A DNA stretch of 7,237 nt from Elusimicrobiota bacterium (lineage in GTDB: Bacteria > Elusimicrobiota > Elusimicrobia > Elusimicrobiales > Elusimicrobiaceae). Under the pieces are notes generated by a model that had not been told where the DNA came from, made no database searches, and saw only the letters and a list, made by a program, of their open reading frames with translations. Position numbers and translations under genes: made by a program. This document shows positions 6,294-7,237 of the stretch, piece by piece. Position 1 is the first letter of the stretch, and each line of letters starts with the position of its first letter. The stretch is taken from NCBI GenBank assembly GCA_031259485.1, contig JAIRLH010000002.1, positions 1 to 7,237 of the forward strand, written 5' to 3'.

Positions 6294-7120
6294 TTCCCTG
6301 CTATAACTGCGAGCGGTATCTGGCGGAGACTTTAAATTCCCTGCTGGCGCAGACAAATGAAAAATGGCGGGCTTTGGTTTTTGACGACGGCTCTGCCGAC
6401 GGCAGCCTTGCTATTGCGCAGAGTTTCGCCGATAATGACGCGCGCATAAAAATCCTGCGACATGCGGGCGGCGTCAACAAAGGTCTGGCGCAGACTATAA
6501 AGGCTGCGTTTGCGCACGTCAAGACGCCGTATGTCGCTTTTTTGGAATGCGACGATATTTGGCAGCCGGATTATCTGGCCGCAAAAACCGCCGCGCTGCG
6601 CGCCAATGCGGACGCAAAAATTATTTTCAATGATGTGGAACTTTTCGGCACGCCGGCGCGCGCGCGAAAGCTGAACATTTATTACAAAGCCGTCAAATTA
6701 TACCTGCAACTGCTTAACCCGTTCAAGCAAAATTACAATTTGGTTTTCCCCCTGTTTCTTTTCAATCCCATTCCCACTTTTTCCTGCGTGCTGGCGCGCG
6801 CCGAGCTCCTTAAAAAATTGAACTTCAACCCGCCTTTCGCCCCGTGGCTGGACAGGTGGCTCTGGCTGCAGTTGTGCTTCAAAAACAGATTTTACTTCGT
6901 AGATAAAAAACTAACGCGCTGGCGTCTTCACGATAAAAGCCTCACCATGCGGACGCTGCGCGATATCAGGCAGAACGGCCGCGCATTTGACAAAGCGGCC
7001 GAGGCGATGTACCTGCAAAATCTCGGGCTGCTTAAATACTGCCTGATAAAATATTGCAGCCTCGCGCTGGATTTGGGCTTTACGCTGCTTACGCTGCCGC
7101 TGCGGCTGCTTATAAGGTAG
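6275..7120 (+). CDS. Family 2 (GT-A) glycosyltransferase
   Basis: A 281-residue inverting GT2 enzyme that should transfer a sugar from a nucleotide-sugar to a growing glycan at the cytoplasmic face. Seen: EITVIIPCYN at 2-11 (first strand of the nucleotide-binding fold), VFDDGSADGS at 35-44, GVNKGLAQT at 66-74, FLECDDIWQPDYL at 89-101 with the DxD-type Asp93/94, a hydrophobic middle (143-172), PWLDRWLWL at 190-198 where the catalytic acid usually lies, and RWRLHDKSLT at 215-224, a common C-terminal GT2 motif. The last 33 residues are hydrophobic with basic residues and could anchor it to the membrane. The ATG at 6275 overlaps the flippase by 19 bp and has no good Shine-Dalgarno, pointing to translational coupling. 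A TTG at 6227 would add residues unlike the family. The donor and acceptor cannot be told from sequence. Confidence 0.88.
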   Translation: MEITVIIPCYNCERYLAETLNSLLAQTNEKWRALVFDDGSADGSLAIAQSFADNDARIKILRHAGGVNKGLAQTIKAAFAHVKTPYVAFLECDDIWQPDYLAAKTAALRANADAKIIFNDVELFGTPARARKLNIYYKAVKLYLQLLNPFKQNYNLVFPLFLFNPIPTFSCVLARAELLKKLNFNPPFAPWLDRWLWLQLCFKNRFYFVDKKLTRWRLHDKSLTMRTLRDIRQNGRAFDKAAEAMYLQNLGLLKYCLIKYCSLALDLGFTLLTLPLRLLIR

Positions 7121-7123
7121 GCT

Positions 7124-7152
7124 TTGCATAATCCCGTCGGATTTGCTATAAT
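7124..7152 (+). promoter_or_regulatory. Extended -10 promoter of the initiator tRNA
   Basis: TTGCAT (7124-7129), a 17-bp spacer and TGCTATAAT (-10 hexamer 7147-7152, with the extended TGn) form the best promoter in the window. The predicted start is about 7159, essentially the first nucleotide of the tRNA, so there is little or no 5' leader. The -35 box begins 4 bp after the glycosyltransferase stop. Confidence 0.75.
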
Positions 7153-7157
7153 AATAT

Positions 7158-7231
7158 TGCGGGGTGGAGAAGCCCGGTATCTCGCAAGGCCCATAACCTT
7201 GAGACCACAGGTTCAAATCCTGTCCCCGCAA
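7158..7231 (+). tRNA. Initiator tRNA-fMet (anticodon CAT)
   Basis: A complete cloverleaf. Acceptor 7158-7164 (TGCGGGG) pairs with 7224-7230 (CCCCGCA), discriminator A7231. The D-stem GAGA/TCTC contains A11:U24, an initiator hallmark, and the D-loop is AGCCCGGTA. The anticodon stem CAAGG/CCTTG encloses the loop CCCATAA with CAT at 7192-7194. The variable loop is AGACC, and the T-arm is ACAGG/CCTGT with loop TTCAAAT. It strongly resembles bacterial fMet tRNAs, not elongator Met. Position 1 is T opposite A72, a weak pair where most bacteria have a C1-A72 mismatch. Oddities: C rather than U at position 33, and A29-U41 in place of one of the three conserved G-C pairs. CCA is not encoded. Confidence 0.9.
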
Positions 7232-7237
7232 GAGATT

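Noticed and set aside
6911..7231. - strand frame of 106 aa covering the end of the glycosyltransferase gene and the tRNA
   Set aside because: It runs antisense through a complete tRNA and a recognisable GT2 C-terminus. Such tRNA-spanning frames are common artefacts.
1..7237. CRISPR array, insertion sequence, prophage or toxin-antitoxin module
   Set aside because: No regularly spaced repeats, transposase or integrase motifs, or paired small toxin-like genes were seen.

Overview
The window looks like an anaerobic or facultatively anaerobic bacterium with moderately GC-rich coding DNA. Evidence is an oxygen-sensitive class III ribonucleotide reductase (RNR) with its radical-SAM activase, a GatB subunit of the tRNA-dependent amidotransferase, a MurJ-like flippase, and a bacterial initiator tRNA without an encoded CCA end. 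The phylum cannot be fixed from the sequence alone; an Elusimicrobiota-like or similar gut/subsurface lineage is only a guess.

Layout. (1) 21-3253, + strand: anaerobic deoxynucleotide synthesis. A 686-residue NrdD carries the ATP-cone, the active-site cysteines and the zinc finger but ends without a glycyl-radical site. After a 110-bp gap containing a strong hairpin comes a separate 66-residue gene with its own perfect Shine-Dalgarno; it holds the missing glycyl-radical segment (RVVGYLRP, WNKGK). A 246-bp structured, repeat-like spacer then leads to nrdG, the activase that should install the radical. (2) 3348-4775, - strand: a stand-alone gatB, convergent with nrdG. (3) 4776-4798: a very AT-rich, near-perfect 23-bp palindrome that fills the whole space between the divergent gatB and murJ start codons; neither gene has a Shine-Dalgarno. 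(4) 4797-7120, + strand: a divergent MurJ-family flippase overlapping a family-2 glycosyltransferase by 19 bp, probably a two-gene envelope glycan unit. (5) 7124-7231: a strong promoter directly abutting an initiator tRNA(fMet) with unusual features (C at position 33, only two of the three usual G-C anticodon-stem pairs).

The most notable feature is the split class III RNR. The catalytic body and the radical-carrying glycine are on two polypeptides, so the working enzyme should need NrdD, the small subunit and NrdG together. The hairpin between the two cistrons and the structured leader of nrdG suggest that the three products may be made in different amounts.
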